64,000 nt of DNA, from NCBI GenBank assembly GCA_004794785.1, contig SJOL01006484.1, positions 527,776-591,775 on the forward strand, in the 5' to 3' direction. The position numbers and the translations under genes are program-made. Each line of letters begins with the position of its first letter. The first letter of the stretch is position 1. This DNA is from Opisthorchis felineus. Taxonomy: Eukaryota; Platyhelminthes; Trematoda; Opisthorchiida; Opisthorchiidae. This document shows positions 1-10,684 of the stretch, in pieces. The notes below the pieces were generated by a model that was not told the DNA's origin, searched no databases, and saw only the letters and a list, made by a program, of their open reading frames with translations.

Positions 1-51
1 ACACAAAGGCTTCGTCAGTCTATGTGATGAAGTACTGCGATAATTAGTCCC

Positions 52-76
52 GGGGGTGGGTGGGGGGGATGAGTGG
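52..76 (+). other. G-run tract with quadruplex potential
   Basis: The plus strand shows runs of five, three and seven G separated by single T residues. The last run can be split, so four G-triplets with loops of one base are available. That fits the usual G-quadruplex pattern. No gene or promoter can be tied to it, so only the composition is supported. Confidence 0.5.
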
Positions 77-3058
77 ATGTAGGACTGCTTGGGCTGCTCA
101 GAATCCAAGCAACTCCTTCAGTGATACTACTGCAAGATGCCAGCTCGTTTAATCGTGAACCGCTGTCCACACGCTCGCCAGTTGTATAAATTCTGTGTGC
201 CTCACGCTTGGATTCTGGGTGTATTCCGCCGTAATCATCAGTTATTGCAGTTTGAATCACTTTCGACATTTCAAAAACAGTTGTTTAAAACCAAGCGGAC
301 ATACTGGAACCCGGAAATATATATGCCGGAATTGAGAAGACTCTTTAAACTTATTTTTAACCAGGCGGAACAGTACTGAACTACCGTACCCAGAAACAAT
401 CCCACGGAACCAGAAGCACTAGCAGATTTGTTTGCGTAACAAACAAAATCCTAATTTACTGCATTTTACATCAACAAAAATGAGGCCCGAACCTCAGTTT
501 TACTAGGCAAACAGTGCCTCAACTAATGATATTCCAAAGCCTAAAGCCGACACTAAAAACTTCCGTTAGAATAGCCGGATAAGCTTAACTCCAAATCAGA
601 GACAACTCCCAAACAGATAGTGACTCGTAAACTCTAAAAGAGGATCGAAACATTTTGGTCACTTTTCAAAGTAGACCATGGGTAGAGTCGGTTGCAAAAA
701 CATCCAGTTTGCATCGAAATTCACGGTATTCTTTGTGGTTGCTAGATCATTGTATAAGACGAAAATCAAGCATGCTGGATGATCCCGTTTCGTGATTTCT
801 CAGGTCAGTTTGACTAGAGATTCGAATATCGAATACACTCAACCTAATTCTCATTTACATCTCAGGAAATTGTCTGTTATGGAACCGAATTTGGCTTTCT
901 GTTGAATGATTTGCCTGGTGTTCAGGGTTGCTCTTCGCTACTAAGTACAGCTAGTTTATATGCTTCCATATGACCCCCAAAAAAGCCTGATTTCAACTCG
1001 TCTGTCTGCGAAGTATCTGGGTAACCAAGTAACCATAGTTGGTCCTTTCACGTCAATGCTGTCTAGCATTCTATGGCGCGAGATACAAAACGCCCTATGT
1101 TTCCCTCAGTCTGCTCTACAGGTCTGTTCTTGCTGGTGTCCCCTCATTGGGCTCTTTATGCCCCTGTCCCCGTCTCGGATTCCTTCAGAGAGACTACTGC
1201 CTCATCATTGTGTTAACAAAATACGTCTCTAGGTGCTTTGAGATCACATGGATGGTCACGGTGGTTGTACGCGAAATTTGTGGCACTTGTGATGAATCTC
1301 CCCGGAGAAATCTTGCTAATGACTCTCCACCGGTCACCCACCAAGGTCACGTCTATGTCAATTGGTCATTCAGGTGCAAACAACTGCCCGACAGAACTTC
1401 CACTTCTGTGACTTTCGACCTTAAAATTCTGTAGAACAGTAAGTTAAATTGAACGCGGCATTTGTAACATATGGGTTTTCACATGACTGCTTTGGACTAT
1501 CTACGATTGCAGTGCAACGAGTGACGCCAACACTCAAACCAAAGGAGCGAGGGTCGGAGTCATTGGTGGGGGCCGAACAAAGGGCACGACGATATTACCT
1601 TATGATTGGTAGTTTCACAGATTTCAGCTCACCAGTTGACCGGTTTAGGAATGAACTGACGACAGGCTCTTCTGGAGTAGAACAGTTGTTCCAAGATCGT
1701 GGAAGCAAGAAAATTAGTGCTCCAAAAGACGACCGCGTTACATGGCCTCTGTATTTTCTTATGTTCGAGGGAGCACTGACAGGGACGCTGTGGTTACGCT
1801 GATGCCAGACGTCACACCATCGTGAGTGAGGAATATCTACCCGTTATTCGAATTGTCCATTACATCATCTCTGTTAGCGAGATATATCGATACGCCGAGC
1901 ATATAATAAAGGCGCACTTCTGAACCAAGGTAAGGTCAGCTTGATATAAAAATGTTACACTCCTACATAAAATTCCTGGATTTTGCAGATGTGTGTAAAT
2001 AAAAACATTAATCTGTTGAGGATTTTAGGATAAGGATACTGGTAAGCTGATTCTTGACTCAGTTTGATCACTTCAAACCTTGTGGGTATTTCCTCGAGTG
2101 GTCTAGTTTGACAGCCTCAATACACGATCGATCCATCCTAAGCAACAAAAACTTGCAGTTATCCATGGTGTTTGAGACAAATTCCACGTCTCCACGTGAT
2201 ATTCGAGTGGTGCTCAACTCCGCCTGAGAGCCAGTTTTCAAGTTCTGTGAGAAACTTTTTGAAGGACAAGTCTGCTAAACAAGTAGTGTGTTTAATAGCG
2301 GGTCAACTTTTTTGTTTGAAACAAGAGCTTCGTAAATCTAAGTGAACATGCTATCAAATTCCTTTGGTCTTATATCGAAGAGAACCAATCACCAAGGCCC
2401 CTTGCAACCAGCGGACTAAATCAGTGTAGAAGGCCCGTTCAGATTCCCTACTGGTTAGCATGGGTGACTGTCTTAAGACTGACGGTGATGATGGGCGATT
2501 GATTACACGATTTTGGCCAGACTTGTAGTCATCCGCTTCTGGCTTAGGGCACTTCGGTTGACGGCACCCCTTGAGAGCTGTGTGCAAACTGTGTGGAGCT
2601 GTGTGGACTTACCAGTGCTGTGAAAGTTTGCCTGGATGTTTGCAAAGACAGCACGATATTTGGTCACGTAGGACTTCGAAAATTAGATCCAATATTTCTT
2701 TTAATATCTCTATACTGATTATTGCTTGCTCATTTGATCTAACTTAGCTGTTTACATGCTCACGAGCCCTCAACCATTTGTTCTGTTCACACTTGGGTAC
2801 ATTGCGGTTCCTCCCGCCTCAGCTATCATACACTATGATGTGAATCGTGTACTGCACATAAAATCTCAACCGCTTGAAATTTTCTGTGCCCCGTGTTTAA
2901 TGCTTGTCAGGTCCCACTAACCTTTTGGCAGTGCTCGAGATTTATGCGTTTCTTTCTAGTTTGTTAATCTTTTCATCGGTTCAGTGATTTTTATATGAGG
3001 TTCTCTGGTCGTGTGTTCCATTGCCACTAGTACAGTCGTTGCATTTATAGACGTACAA
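77..3058. other. No recognised gene; probable Wnt intron or downstream DNA
   Basis: Open frames here reach at most about 130 codons (for example 1039-1434 and 1449-1802, plus strand) and resemble no family I know. I searched the minus strand for the later Wnt blocks (CHGVSG and the CCGRG-type Cys cluster) and saw none. If the Wnt gene continues past the window edge, this stretch is intronic. Confidence 0.4.
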
Positions 3059-3180
3059 CACTACTCACAGGGTTGCTAAAGACTCTCGGACAGCGAACGA
3101 CCGGCTTAAGAAGAGATTCAGCCAAGTGCCAGGGGAGTCTCCCGTCAAAATTAGATTTACATGCAAATTAGTGTTTTTGG
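3059..3180 (+). repeat. Foldback/MITE-like repeat, degraded copy
   Basis: The copy begins with CACTACTCACAGGGTTGCT, followed by a form of the family's CGACAGCCCACGACCGG block. It jumps to the second module (GATTCAGCC, GAGTCTCCCGT, AAAATTAGATT, GCAAATTAGTGT). The right inverted arm is missing. The family is defined by the better copies at 23162-23325 and 32422-32479. Confidence 0.6.
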
Positions 3181-3371
3181 CGTTTCATTTAGTTTTGTCA
3201 ACACAACCTGTAGTTACAGCTACCGAAAGGAGGTCCTCTAACTTCACCCGTGTTCACTGCCGTTGGGAACCCGTAACAGTCAGGTCAAGTAGCGTGAGAG
3301 CTGCGACACCGCAGGATCGCTAATTGCGGACCGTAGACGCTAAGCATTGGAGGGCCACTCAAGGGGTCTAA

Positions 3372-4196
3372 AAACGGCCCCATGGTTTGAGAGAAAAGGA
3401 TCCACATCAGCGTCTTATAAAACCGATACCTAAGATGAGGAATTCATTCGGCAAGTTGGATCTCCCCTTCGCTCCCTTCCCTGAATCTATTTCAGAATTT
3501 AGTTCCGCTCGATTCCGTGGATCTTCTGGACATTCCATCGGAGCAAATACGATCTCGGGAAATGCAAAGCAGAGCCCCTTGGCGTCGTGGGGAATCGGTG
3601 TAACGGCCATGCATCTAGCGACTCAGCCGCCAGTAAGAGACAGTAGAAGCGCGGATTATATTGTGCTCTATGAGACAGACTCAAAACCAGAGGAGCCGCC
3701 CACTAGTGCTAAGCCGTCAGCCTTTCGTGCACTTCCATTTCGATTTGGTCTCTCAACTTCTCCACCCGTCAATACATCAATGTGTTCCCGTCCTGCCATC
3801 CCGGCTAACGCCCCTCTGGAGGTCCCACCTCCGCTGCCTCCAAAACCGACACGCTTATTTAGGCAACCTTCTTCAAAAACGAAGGCTCCTCAAGCTTTGG
3901 AGGATGAAGAAGTTTCCAAGTTTATGGTCCCAACTGGAAACCAGCAAGTAGCACTGGAATGTTGCCCTTATGTAACGGAAAAGCTAATGGTGCGGCTCCC
4001 CATGGTCCTAATATCGCAACAGCCAGGTGGACCAAATATTGCACATGCCCACCGTGTACTACATGTCCCACCAATAAGTACTGGGAGAATGAGTTTCAAA
4101 AACAGGCCCGACTCAGAGACGGAAGCGATGCCATATTCAGCATCTCCTGCAGAATTAGGACGTCTGATGCCGTCCGCAAATGTCCTAACCCCATGA
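3372..4196 (+). CDS. Candidate proline-rich exon, SH3-ligand type, function unknown
   Basis: The frame is open for 275 codons between TAA at 3369 and TGA at 4197-4199 or just before, one of the two longest open frames in the window. The first in-frame start-like codon is a TTG at 3387, so an exon entered by splicing is more likely than a complete gene. The product is basic and rich in Ser and Pro. Near residue 150 it has PLEVPPPLPPKPTRL, which contains PPLPPK, a class II SH3-binding pattern (PxxPx+). Two Tyr sites, DYIVLYE and CPYVTEK, could be phosphorylated. No folded domain is recognised. Such features are common in adaptor or docking proteins, but that is inference. A donor-like CCA/gtaaga sits near 3630 inside the frame. 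It lies antisense to the presumed Wnt 3' intron. A chance frame remains possible. Confidence 0.4.
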   Translation, partial: KRPHGLREKDPHQRLIKPIPKMRNSFGKLDLPFAPFPESISEFSSARFRGSSGHSIGANTISGNAKQSPLASWGIGVTAMHLATQPPVRDSRSADYIVLYETDSKPEEPPTSAKPSAFRALPFRFGLSTSPPVNTSMCSRPAIPANAPLEVPPPLPPKPTRLFRQPSSKTKAPQALEDEEVSKFMVPTGNQQVALECCPYVTEKLMVRLPMVLISQQPGGPNIAHAHRVLHVPPISTGRMSFKNRPDSETEAMPYSASPAELGRLMPSANVLTP

Positions 4197-4660
4197 TATT
4201 GATATCGACGACACATTTCAGCATAACCTTGTAATCGAGGAGGATTTGATTGGGTCACCATATCTAACAAAATGTCCGTGGAACTCAGCGTCGTCCTAAT
4301 TGAAAACTGAACTGTACGTAAGTGGCTCAATATACTCATTTGTAAATAAGGTCGGTGTTATTGAGAGATTGAATGAAATCTTGCTTGATGGGAACTCAGG
4401 AACTTCTTCCATTTGAAGAGCATCAAGGATGATGAAACTTGCAGCAGCCTACTGAAAGGTTTGCAGCAACTTTGTAGGTAATGTAATACATCAAGAAAAA
4501 ATGATCGGGATTTTGTGGAGGACGTGAAACCCCACCACAACCATCTAGTTCTGAAAGCGAGGAAAGCGCATAGTATGTTGCTTTTCCGGCACCAGCCACC
4601 CGGACTCCACGAACAGTTTCCCAGTTTACTACAATACCTTCAAATAAAAACCTAAATTGA

Positions 4661-4728
4661 AGCATGTTTCGGAGAGGTTTGGTAAACAATCGGTGGATTG
4701 TTTACCAAACCTCTCTGAAACGATGGCT
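4661..4728. other. Near-perfect inverted repeat (hairpin)
   Basis: Left arm 4666-4691 and right arm 4696-4721 pair over 26 positions around a GGTG loop (4692-4695). The only imperfection is position 4671 against 4716, a G-T that would be a G-U wobble in RNA. Pairing extends with two bulges to 4661 and 4728. The outline of about 68 nt matches a pre-miRNA-sized hairpin, but the loop is very short. A recent local inverted duplication is equally possible. Confidence 0.75.
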
Positions 4729-6522
4729 ACCCAATCGGTCCCAAACATTTTCCAAATGACTAAATTGGAGCAGTTTTCTTGTTTATGTATGCAATTATCT
4801 CCGACCTAAAAGACTGCGTTTCTTAACCTATAGAACCAACTTCATTGAGGTGATTCGCCAAGGACCCTCGCCAACAGCGCTAGAGAATGACTGTGTCCGA
4901 AAACTGTTCAGGGTGTATTAGGGACTAATTAGTCATCCAACAACATGGACGCAGTGAATCCCATCATACAGTGGTCGATGAACCACCTTCCATTCAGCTA
5001 AACGAATCATGGTGCACTGGGTGTAAACGAGCTTCTTTCTAGAAAGGATTTAAACGCACTGGTTCATAATATTCCGCTAGAGTGGTGTCAACCTACCCCA
5101 CATTGGTAGACCTTGAATGAAGGTATCTTCACGGCTACCATTTGTTCCGTAAGCTGATTTTGTCACAAGAGCTTCTCGTGGAATAGAGCTGCTCGCCAAA
5201 AACTGTTTAAAGACCTTTCACCGTCAGGATCGTGAACATAGGTTGCGTGTTCTGACTGGTGTTTGAAGACAGATTTTTAATAAATTTCATAGCTTAGCAC
5301 TTCTCTCCTAGAACCCAGTAGATAACTCCAAATTAGATAACTGCAAGCTTTCTCCTTGTGCCACATAAGTGTACTTCTACAACTAAGAGCGTTTTGTGGC
5401 AACATGCCTAACAGATGTGGTGGCAATCGTATATTTTCTATTCTGTTAAGTTCCGCGCAGCGAATGATCAAGCTCAACTCGAATATGCTGGATAGCTGCG
5501 CTTCTATTTCGCTGTTTTCTTCAATTCCTACGCTTCCAGATTGTCTTTTTCATTCCGCAAAAAAATGTAGCCATGAACTCGCTATCTAGATCAGCTGTAT
5601 GGCAACCAAATTCAATAGACATCGGACAAACGAAATACACTCACTTAAATACCAATTTGGTTTTGACTCACCTGGAACACAGCTGAATCTCTCGTTTATG
5701 ATGTTCTTAAGTAGAAGCATTTTCAGCAACCTCATGAGTAGTGTATTACGTCTAGCCATCAGAAAAGTTCTGCAGTAAGTCAGTTTTTCATAAGGGATCA
5801 ACTAAAACAGCTTTCATACTCAACAGTCCAGGAGGCTGCATCTCGCTTTACATCGAGTTGATTTGGCACCTAACTTCAAGGTAAACTTAAAGGTTAAAAT
5901 ATATTTAGGAGACACTACCAGCAAGCGCTCATAAACGGCTTACGTAGAGGGTATGAGTCGCATGCTTTGTCGTGGCCCGTAGGGTCACACACAACGCCTG
6001 TGCGCAAGGGAACTGAAGATCGACTCCCATCTTACCTGTGACCAGTTCTGTAACCGGATTGATTCCTCAAACATCTGTATTAATGTCGAATTTAAAATCA
6101 ATTTATCTCACGGGATGCGCATACGGGTGCGACTCGGACGGGCGGACACATCGCTCTCATGTATACTACAGACGTCATCCTTAAATCCACCAATGAAATC
6201 TCAAACATACCGGACGCACAGGTGGAGGGTCGCGAACAATTCCGACTCAGATGACCGGTCTTAATGGCATTTTACTAACCGTACCACCATCGATGCTCTT
6301 GGAGGAAGTTAGCCGTCCCAACAGAGGGATTGAGACCCTGAATATCATTTGTTATATCAGGTCTTTTATTTAAACTTAAAATACATAAAATGAAAACTCT
6401 GGCCGGCCATTTTGTGTCGAACACAATATCTTTTTTTGTGGAGTGGATGCAGTAAATCCACAATTTTCTTCCAAATTTCAAAACACCTAAGCAGGTGTGC
6501 AAGTGAAAAATGCTAAACTTAC
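4729..6522. other. No recognised gene; Wnt intron downstream of exon 7358-6523
   Basis: The stretch directly follows the Wnt donor site on the minus strand, so it is intronic if the gene continues. A trace of the foldback family's second module (CTGAATCTCTCGTTTATGATG at 5683-5703, inverted) is present. No Wnt block was found on either strand. Confidence 0.5.
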
Positions 6523-7358
6523 CACAACGCCTGTCAGATAGTTGTGTCGATCCATAATGCGAATGATTTGTGACCTTGCACGTCGGCCACGCTGTTTTAG
6601 TCGACGAGGCCATCTTCCATTTAGGTAGCTTATTGGGCTTGGTGGCATATTAGGTTGACGGAGCGGTGGTCGATAAAGGTAGGTTCGATACTGCTGGTGG
6701 TCGTTTGTGGGAGTTGACTGTTGTGAAGAGCTCTCATCGGCATACGGATATTGCCATTCATAGGGTAAATGTCGTCGCATACGTATGGTATGATGAGTCC
6801 GTACTTGTGAGTGAGCTGAGGAATCTTCCGAATCCATAATGCTCTCCTCTTCCTCTTCCTCGCCGTCACCATCGACATCTTCAAAATCTAGAGGTTCGGA
6901 AGATCTTCGAAGTCGTTTAAGCCTATCTTCATTTGATTCACTTTTCCCGCTGGATGTTTCAGCTGGAGGCAAATCCACCACCCGGATGTTTGGGAAACCG
7001 AGAAACGCTGATGCGTATTCCCTGGCAACCTGCAGGTTATCGGAACAACCAGCCCAGTAAAACCGACTGACTGTGGGTTGTCCATCAGTCATTGAGACAG
7101 CTTGTCCGTTAACGGCTCCAGAAGCAGACTGGCCACTGTCTTCAGACCCTCCCTCGTAAATCAAAGCACCTAGAATAAACATGAGTAAAACAGTACCTAG
7201 AAACCAACCTGGTTCCGAAGGGTAATCGATGACTGGATAGGCATTATTTTCATCTCCGCAAGAACATGATCGGATCTTGTTTAGTGCGCAGTATCGACCA
7301 ATCTCGAACAGTAAAGCTGCACTAGAGAAAGCGTGTACAAGCGCTTGCTCACGAGTTC
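6523..7358 (-). CDS. Wnt ligand (Wnt11-like), internal exon with TREQ, CSCG and WAGCSDN blocks
   Basis: Wnt proteins are secreted, lipid-modified ligands that bind Frizzled receptors. This exon starts after a tttcaacag acceptor (GA-ACT-CGT-GAG) and ends at GTT-GTG/gtaagt, giving 278 codons with the donated G. TREQALVHAFSSAAL (residues 1-15) matches the family block TRESAFxYAxSAA. CSCG follows at 31-34, and WAGCSDNLQ at 101-109 matches W-x-GCSDN. IIRIMDRHNYLTGVV at the end stands where other Wnts have the LxxLHNxxxGR helix. Two linkers are unusual: residues 35-98, with a hydrophobic run at 51-67, and roughly 123-260, with a six-Glu run at 166-171. Vertebrate Wnt11 uses only about 85 residues here. 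The frame stays open through both linkers, so they are likely translated. KRG-TREQA and the preceding RWNC exon favour Wnt11; the subfamily is less sure than the family. Confidence 0.93.
7170..7196 (-). other. Possible 27-nt in-frame mini-intron within the Wnt exon
   Basis: On the minus strand the sequence reads TTTCTAG/gtactgttttactc... ending ttattctag/GTGC. It starts with GT, ends with TTCTAG and has a T-rich interior. Removing it deletes nine codons and keeps the frame, turning the run GWFLGTVLLMFILGALIY into GWFLGALIY. The short direct repeat TTCTAGGT at both ends could instead mean a small in-frame duplication. Whether it is spliced cannot be told from DNA. Confidence 0.3.
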
Positions 7359-9345
7359 CTGTTGAAAGGATATGAAAAATAATTTCAAAACGTATAGACT
7401 CTTCACGTACGTGTGACAATCAAATGACGAGACATAGTGGAATGACACGGAAAAGGTTGTGTACGGAACACCCGTTTGACCGGTTGTTTTTGGGTGCTTT
7501 CCTGCTGTGCGTCAGTGCACACCCATATAGCGACGCATGAGCTCTAGTTAATGTGGACAGTTGCGTGTTATGCCAATTCCCCAAGCATCCGTATGAGACT
7601 ATTGAGCTAGTGAAAGCCGAAAACGTCCGTTCATTCAGCAAATATGACATCACCGTTGGGACATACCAGGATCCTTTGAACCTGATCCTTGGAAGCTTTA
7701 CTCTTGATGTATTCATAACAAACAAATGTTTTTACAAGGAAATGTTCTCGGAGAGCACAGCAACGTCGCAAGTATAATGCCACTCTCCCCTTGAAAACAT
7801 AGACCGAAAACTAGTAGCCAAAATGGACAGAAAACGTAAACTTCCTCTCCGTCATCCTCATCCGCCATCATGCTCTCCAAATTTGGAGTTTATTGCGTTC
7901 ACAAACTTACAACGGATCTTGACATATATCATTTACACTAAAGCTCCCGTTATATTAAATTACATTCAATGTCATCTGGCTCACTTGTAGCTCCAATATT
8001 CAGAATCTGCATGATTTTCGGCGTAATTGGTGAGCAGATGCAGTCGCAATAGAGGAAATCACTGGAAACTAGCGTTTTTCCGGCGGAATAATTGACACTT
8101 TTCTGATAGGGTCACTGAAATTATGATTAATTAATGTTTGTTTGCATATCTATCCAAATCTCTCCCGTAAACGTCATGAAAATACTGGAGTTGTGACATT
8201 CCAAGATCGCTGGGTTCACTCAGATGTAGCCAGAGGCACTAACCAGCAGGGACGAGCTATTATCCGTTCACAGTACGGCTTGGCATTTTCGATAAAAAAT
8301 AAAGTGTTACTGTGCGGTGTATGTTGCACTGCTTGAGTTACTATCGAACAACTATCTTCACAAGCTTATACATGACACATGTTAATCCACTTTCAGAACT
8401 GTCCGAAGCTTTCTGACTCTTTCTGTACCCTCATTGTAGCTCATTTGAGTCGGTACTTCGGTGACGCCGCTAGTGAATTAAAAGGATCTTTTTGGTTTCT
8501 CCTGGCTTCTTCTGCCTTAACCAAACGAATGGACCACTTGTTCGTAAGCAGCATTAATACTCCCACCGCTTACAGGTATACCCCACTTCCATCCTGTGGT
8601 CGAGTTACTTTGAGCTGGTCACTGCATGTGTACTCGAGGAGGAACAAGTCCAATGAACGAAAAATGCATACGAAATGTTCGCTGAGCATAAACATGTTCC
8701 TGAGGAGTATGGCACTAGTGCTTGCAAAAGTGCTCAAACTGGAACAGAAACATCTCAATGCCAATGCAACTGTTGACAACGACAACCACCCTGAAATGTG
8801 GCTGACATTGAAACAACCGTGTGGCGAAGGATCAATGCTGTTTTGCTGACCTTGACGTTGCCAAGCCCAAGCATAATTTTCTGGGCCTATCAAACTCAAT
8901 AAGTGCAAGCCCCTTGCACTGTCACGTTCAGCAATTTCCATTTTCACTATGGTGGTTTACTTTAAGGGAGTATTACGACCCTGAACATCAAGGAAACATA
9001 CAGTTGCCGACATTGGATTGCCCTGAACCTGCTCTGGTGTGCACCAAGCACAGCGGTTTAAAAGTAGGCTTCATGCGTGCCACAAGACGGAAGTGAAGTG
9101 CTGCAAGCACGTTCAAACCAAATTCATCTGTAATCCAGTGATTGATGGCCATTTGGCACATTTTTGCAGGTACGATAGACATCAGTAAGGCATTCTGCAT
9201 TGGATACAGGTTGTCAATTTAGCTTACCGGAAGTTTGTCCTATCTAATTGAGCGTGCCCAACGAGGTGAATTTGACAGCTCCATTGATACTTGCACCGCT
9301 GCAATTTCTTCACAAACGTCAGTGGATTCACAGAGAACTAGCGGC

Positions 9346-9550
9346 TCGTGGTTGAACAGTCAATTGTTCTAACTGCTGAGCGGGAGGTTGCGGATTCGAA
9401 ATCCCTGGGGTTTCGTGAGGTACGTACTGTTGATGATTCCTAATGACCGCGAAACAGATGTACAATGCTTTACGGATTTTTCAACTTGAACTGGTCTCAC
9501 ATACAAGATGAAATCTCGACGGAGAATCCACAGATCTCACATTATCAAAA
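9346..9550 (+). repeat. tRNA-derived SINE, family B
   Basis: The copy begins with a degenerate tRNA head (GTGGTTGAACAGTCAATTGTTC) and has an internal box-B-like GGATTCGAAATCC. The family body follows (GTTTCGTGAGGTACGTACTG, TTGATGATTCC, then GAAATCTCGACGGAGAATCC). It lies in the Wnt intron, opposite to the gene. The same body appears in four other copies in the window. Confidence 0.75.
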
Positions 9551-10475
9551 GTCAGCGTGGGGACCGACAGATATCAGCTATCAGCCAAAGGTTGTGACGG
9601 CTCTGACTGGATTCCATGTGCATACGTGCGACATAGACCAGACTATCCTGTACCTAAACCGTCACAGCGATACTTCGGCAGGCAAGAGGACATAGATTCG
9701 GGTATCATCTTCGGTGTTTGTCTTTTTATCCACAACACTTGTTCGAAGGTTTCCGTTCTAAGTGAGATGTAAGGCTTTCTCCCATTTGCTGGGAACTTGA
9801 AGGAATTTTTTCAGCTCAAAGCCCTTTCTCTAATCCACTGATGGGTCCATTTAAAACATTCAGGTCCCAAATGCTCGAGAGTCAAATGCAATGCGCAGAA
9901 AACTTTGAACTGCATAGAAGAATCCATACCCCAAACTTTGTCAGAGCCTCCATTAAGCTTCCTGAAAGTAAGGCGTTGAACAACTGCTCTTTAGTATGAC
10001 TTCAAATCATGATTGAATTGCACCCATCTGATTAACTCGCTTATCAACTGCAGACTGCATTTTCCTTGATAAGAAACTGCACACAATGTTGATGAAAACT
10101 CACTGACAATCCACTACTGGTCTCCTTCATTTATGACTCATCTCACATGCGTATTCGTCGCATTTTCCTTAATTTGAAGACGAAATTGAGCATATGTGGG
10201 GTCAGGCACTAAATTGAAGTCTGAAGATTTTCACACGAACGAGGTCTACACACGAGTCTTCATTGAACGTTGGTCCATTCCGAAATTTTGCTGAATTCCA
10301 CGGGAGCTAAATTCTTCCTGGAACCAATGCCTCTTGCCGCCATGGTTTGAAAGTTTTGTCCGTTCACAGAATTTTGTTGCGACAGGCATATTACCAGCGG
10401 TGATACGTTCCGCAGACCCTGGAATACCTGATTCATGGCACCTGTCACCGAGTTGATTTTTATGTCTTGTTGGTA

Positions 10476-10684
10476 GTATGAAGAGATTTGGGGATTTTTA
10501 TTAGAGATTTCGTTTTGTGAGTGAAGCCAACTATGCTGGAAAGCTGAGAAGCACTGCGAAGCTGTTTCATTCTCTTTGGGAATCATCGGCAGCGCACCTG
10601 CCGCTAAAGTCCAAAGGGTTTCCATTCGCGATCTCTCGGATAGCATCGTGAACAATCAACCGTTCGGCCAGAGCGCCTGATCAG
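10476..10684 (-). repeat. tRNA-derived SINE, family B
   Basis: On the minus strand the copy starts GATCAGGCGCTCTGGCCGAAC and carries CGGTTGATTGTTCACGATGC. It then has GATGATTCCCAAAGAGAATG and CAGTGCTTCTCAGCTTTCC, the family body. The box B region is degraded. It has the same orientation as the Wnt gene whose intron holds it. Confidence 0.75.

Noticed and set aside
4423..4689. Candidate Wnt downstream exon (minus, Cys pair in VGCCKF)
   Set aside because: The residues around the Cys pair do not match any Wnt Cys cluster.
7420..7725. Open frame directly upstream of the Wnt exon on the minus strand
   Set aside because: It is separated from the exon by a clear acceptor at 7359-7364 and shows no Wnt residue pattern; it is intronic.
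8379..8947. Overlapping frames of 156 (plus) and 125 codons (minus)
   Set aside because: No domain in either frame and both lie in the Wnt intron; antisense overlap suggests chance frames.
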